Shown here in pieces: positions 6,996 through 8,729 of a stretch of 8,729 bases of DNA; position 1 is the first letter of the stretch; every line of letters starts with the position of its first letter. A program made the position numbers and the translations under genes. Below the pieces are notes generated by a model. That model did not search any database and was not told where the DNA came from. It saw only the letters and a program-made list of their open reading frames with translations. Source of the DNA: Pseudomonadota bacterium (GTDB lineage Bacteria; Pseudomonadota; Alphaproteobacteria; Sphingomonadales; Sphingomonadaceae); contig JAFAED010000389.1 of NCBI GenBank assembly GCA_023424275.1, forward strand, positions 1 to 8,729, in the 5' to 3' direction.

Positions 6996-8729
6996 CTACT
7001 CCTTCAGGGCCGCGATGAATTTAGCGGGAAGCTCTGACCCAACATCTCGCGGCAGCTCGAATAGCGACCACCCCATATCTTCGGCATATGATCGCGCGGT
7101 ATCACTCAGTGCTTCAGTTGTCGCGGCTACTCGATTACTGCGCCAGACCAACGGAAACTCCTGCTCCCCCAACGTTGCTGATTTGGCGTCCGGCTGTGGG
7201 ATGCCAGCCTGCTTGAATGCGGATGACCATCCATCCGCCTCGTCGTTCTCCCGGGCCGACGGCACGACATGAGCTTCACCACGTGCCAAGTCGACCAGCA
7301 TCTGCTTAGCCTCTTCGCTCGTGCGGTCGATCAGTTCATGATCAGGCTGATTAAAGTAGGAGAGCAAGCACCGGTAGCAGCCGCGGACGCAGACAGCATC
7401 CGGACTGTCCGTCAGGAGTGAGGCATCACCAGCAGCGATGGCTGCGTCGACGTTGTCGAAATGCATCAGCGTAAGCGCCGCCGCCGCAACCCGGCTAAGC
7501 GCCTTCGGATCATCGATCAGCCGATTTAAAACGCCGGCACCGCCCTCGGTGGCTTCATAGGTAAGGATCGAGCGCCGGTTATCGCGGGCGGGCAGAGGCT
7601 CACCAAGAACCTCGCCTTCCTCCAGTTGGAACTCCAACTCGATTCCGCGCAGAAGTGCGTGCTGAACAGTAGCAATCGTCGCAGGCTGCAGTTCTTCTGG
7701 TTCCTTGAATCGCAAGAGGAGCGCGTTCTTGCGATCGCGGACGATCGGTACGATTCGCACGGGTCTCACAACATCGGGCGGGGTATCGACGTCCGGATCT
7801 TCATCGTCAGCTTTTGCCCAATAGCCGGTACGGGGATCGATACTAAAACCGAACACCGTCTGGTCTTTGCGCCGCTTGAGCCCCTTATTGATTCGGCTGA
7901 TTTCGGCGCTATTGGCATATTGGAGCGCCAGAACCGATGTGTCGTCGCAACGAAACTCGGCCTCTGTTACTTGCGCGCGTCCATCTTTGCGCGGCCAGGA
8001 AAATACGGTCTGGATATCGAAACCCTGCCGAACCCTCTCCTCATCATTGGCGGTGATGCGCTCGGCAGGCGCCGCCTCGACATTGTCGATCCGCAGTGTG
8101 CGTTGAACTGGAAGCTCTCCCGCCATCGGCGAGTCGCAGGCATGGCAACGCTCGACCTCGCCTTCGTGACAAGCGCCACAATTCGAGCAGATGAAAATGT
8201 CCTTGGTTGCCAGCTCTGATCCGTCTCCGGTGCGGACCTCAGGTGGCAGTTTGGCCTTCATGACCCGATAGGCGCGCCCCTCATGATAAATCAGGCTACG
8301 CGGTCCAAACTCGGAAATGGCGAGGAAACGTGCACGCTGTAGGAATGACCCTGCTTTGCCTTCTCCGGGCACGAAGGCATAGAGCGGCAAGCGCGGGAAA
8401 TTGTAGCCCGGGAGGAAGCCTTCGGTCGCCAGATAACGGTAGGAATAGAAGTCTGAGCCGTTAGAGGCTTTGCCTTGCTCCAGAATGGCGATCTGATCGG
8501 TTGCCTGAATCTGGGCGGCCTTGTTCTTCTGCCGATCCATTTTCGACAGACCGGCAATCATGGATTTGGCGTTTGCCTCGGCAAGCTGGCTGCGGGCGGA
8601 GTGATAGAGTTCTCGCCACCTGTCGAAGGCCACATCAAATTCATCAGGCGCCTTTGTTGCAACCGTCAGGATGAATTCATCCGGATCGCCGAGCCAAGTG
8701 GGCTTGATGCCGCCAACCGAGGTAAGGAT
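6996..8729 (-). CDS. C-terminal part of a DUF1998-domain protein, probably a large superfamily 2 helicase (5' end outside window)
   Basis: The last 577 residues are visible; the start lies beyond the right edge, because the frame is open from base 8729 through the GTG at 8633 (32 residues before it, including WLGDPDEFILTVATKAPDEF). Numbering visible residues from the edge: a helical, charged segment (about 33-85); a conserved-looking block GFLPGYNFPRLPL (104-116) and EFGPRSLIYHEGRAYRV (140-156); a five-cysteine cluster C181-x2-C184-x2-C187 and C195-x2-C198, likely zinc-binding; and the DUF1998 signature YEATEGGAGVLNRLI (391-405) followed by C447-x3-C451-x2-C454 and H464. Family knowledge: DUF1998 is the metal-binding tail of DNA helicases such as MrfA, DpdJ and DruE, and also occurs in DISARM DrmB. 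No Walker or helicase motif lies in the visible part, so the helicase half is inferred. It is first in the visible operon, 3 bases before the SNF2 helicase. It lacks the openings I associate with DrmB, so I do not assign that name. The DUF1998 call is firm; the system role is inferred. Confidence 0.88.
   Translation of the reverse strand: MLTSVGGIKPTWLGDPDEFILTVATKAPDEFDVAFDRWRELYHSARSQLAEANAKSMIAGLSKMDRQKNKAAQIQATDQIAILEQGKASNGSDFYSYRYLATEGFLPGYNFPRLPLYAFVPGEGKAGSFLQRARFLAISEFGPRSLIYHEGRAYRVMKAKLPPEVRTGDGSELATKDIFICSNCGACHEGEVERCHACDSPMAGELPVQRTLRIDNVEAAPAERITANDEERVRQGFDIQTVFSWPRKDGRAQVTEAEFRCDDTSVLALQYANSAEISRINKGLKRRKDQTVFGFSIDPRTGYWAKADDEDPDVDTPPDVVRPVRIVPIVRDRKNALLLRFKEPEELQPATIATVQHALLRGIELEFQLEEGEVLGEPLPARDNRRSILTYEATEGGAGVLNRLIDDPKALSRVAAAALTLMHFDNVDAAIAAGDASLLTDSPDAVCVRGCYRCLLSYFNQPDHELIDRTSEEAKQMLVDLARGEAHVVPSARENDEADGWSSAFKQAGIPQPDAKSATLGEQEFPLVWRSNRVAATTEALSDTARSYAEDMGWSLFELPRDVGSELPAKFIAALKE
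6999..7004 (-). promoter_or_regulatory. Shine-Dalgarno site AAGGAG for the SNF2 helicase gene
   Basis: On the minus strand the junction reads AAGGAGTAGCCCATG. The perfect AAGGAG is formed by the last two codons (Lys-Glu) of the DUF1998 gene and sits 6 bases before the ATG at 6992. This fixes the helicase start and means ribosomes finishing the first gene clear the site immediately before re-initiation, a layout typical of translational coupling. Confidence 0.85.

Noticed and set aside
7626..8219. 197-codon plus-strand open frame opposite the DUF1998 gene
   Set aside because: It is antisense to a strongly supported coding region, has no recognisable motif, and no promoter or ribosome-binding site stands out. 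GC-rich genes commonly leave such antisense frames.
1..8729. tRNA, rRNA, CRISPR repeats, insertion sequences or attachment sites
   Set aside because: No clover-leaf, repeat-spacer pattern, terminal inverted repeat or transposase motif was seen, and coding sequence fills the window with only two 3-base gaps.

Overview
The window is a compact defence-type operon fragment on the minus strand, read from high to low coordinates. It comes from a GC-rich bacterium. Codon choice and protein flavour suggest a proteobacterium, perhaps an alphaproteobacterium, but no gene here fixes the taxon. There is no RNA gene, insertion sequence, CRISPR array, promoter or terminator that I can support, and essentially every base is coding.

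There are three genes in transcription order. (1) Positions 8729-6996 hold the last 577 residues of a protein that enters from beyond the right edge. It has a cysteine cluster and a C-terminal DUF1998 domain, the tail usually found on large superfamily 2 DNA helicases. (2) Positions 6992-4227 hold a complete 921-residue SNF2/RapA-type helicase with all core ATPase motifs, resembling DrmD of class 1 DISARM. (3) Positions 4223-1 hold a very large Eco57I/PglX-type adenine-N6 DNA methyltransferase, DrmMI-like. It is open for 1407 codons and runs off the left edge without a stop.

The genes are separated by only 3 bases at both junctions and all lie in one reading frame: one minus-strand frame crosses the whole window, broken only by TAG (6998-6996) and TGA (4229-4227). 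The second gene has an excellent ribosome-binding site embedded in the last two codons of the first. The three proteins are therefore almost certainly co-transcribed and translationally coupled.

A SNF2 helicase plus a PglX-like methylase plus a DUF1998 protein is the gene set of a DISARM class 1-like anti-phage system: the methylase would mark host DNA, while the helicase/DUF1998 and SNF2 motors act on unmodified incoming DNA. The unusual point is the DUF1998 protein. It does not read like stand-alone DrmB but like the tail of a one-piece helicase-DUF1998 protein, so one polypeptide may take the place of DrmA and DrmB. The genes just outside both edges would decide this.
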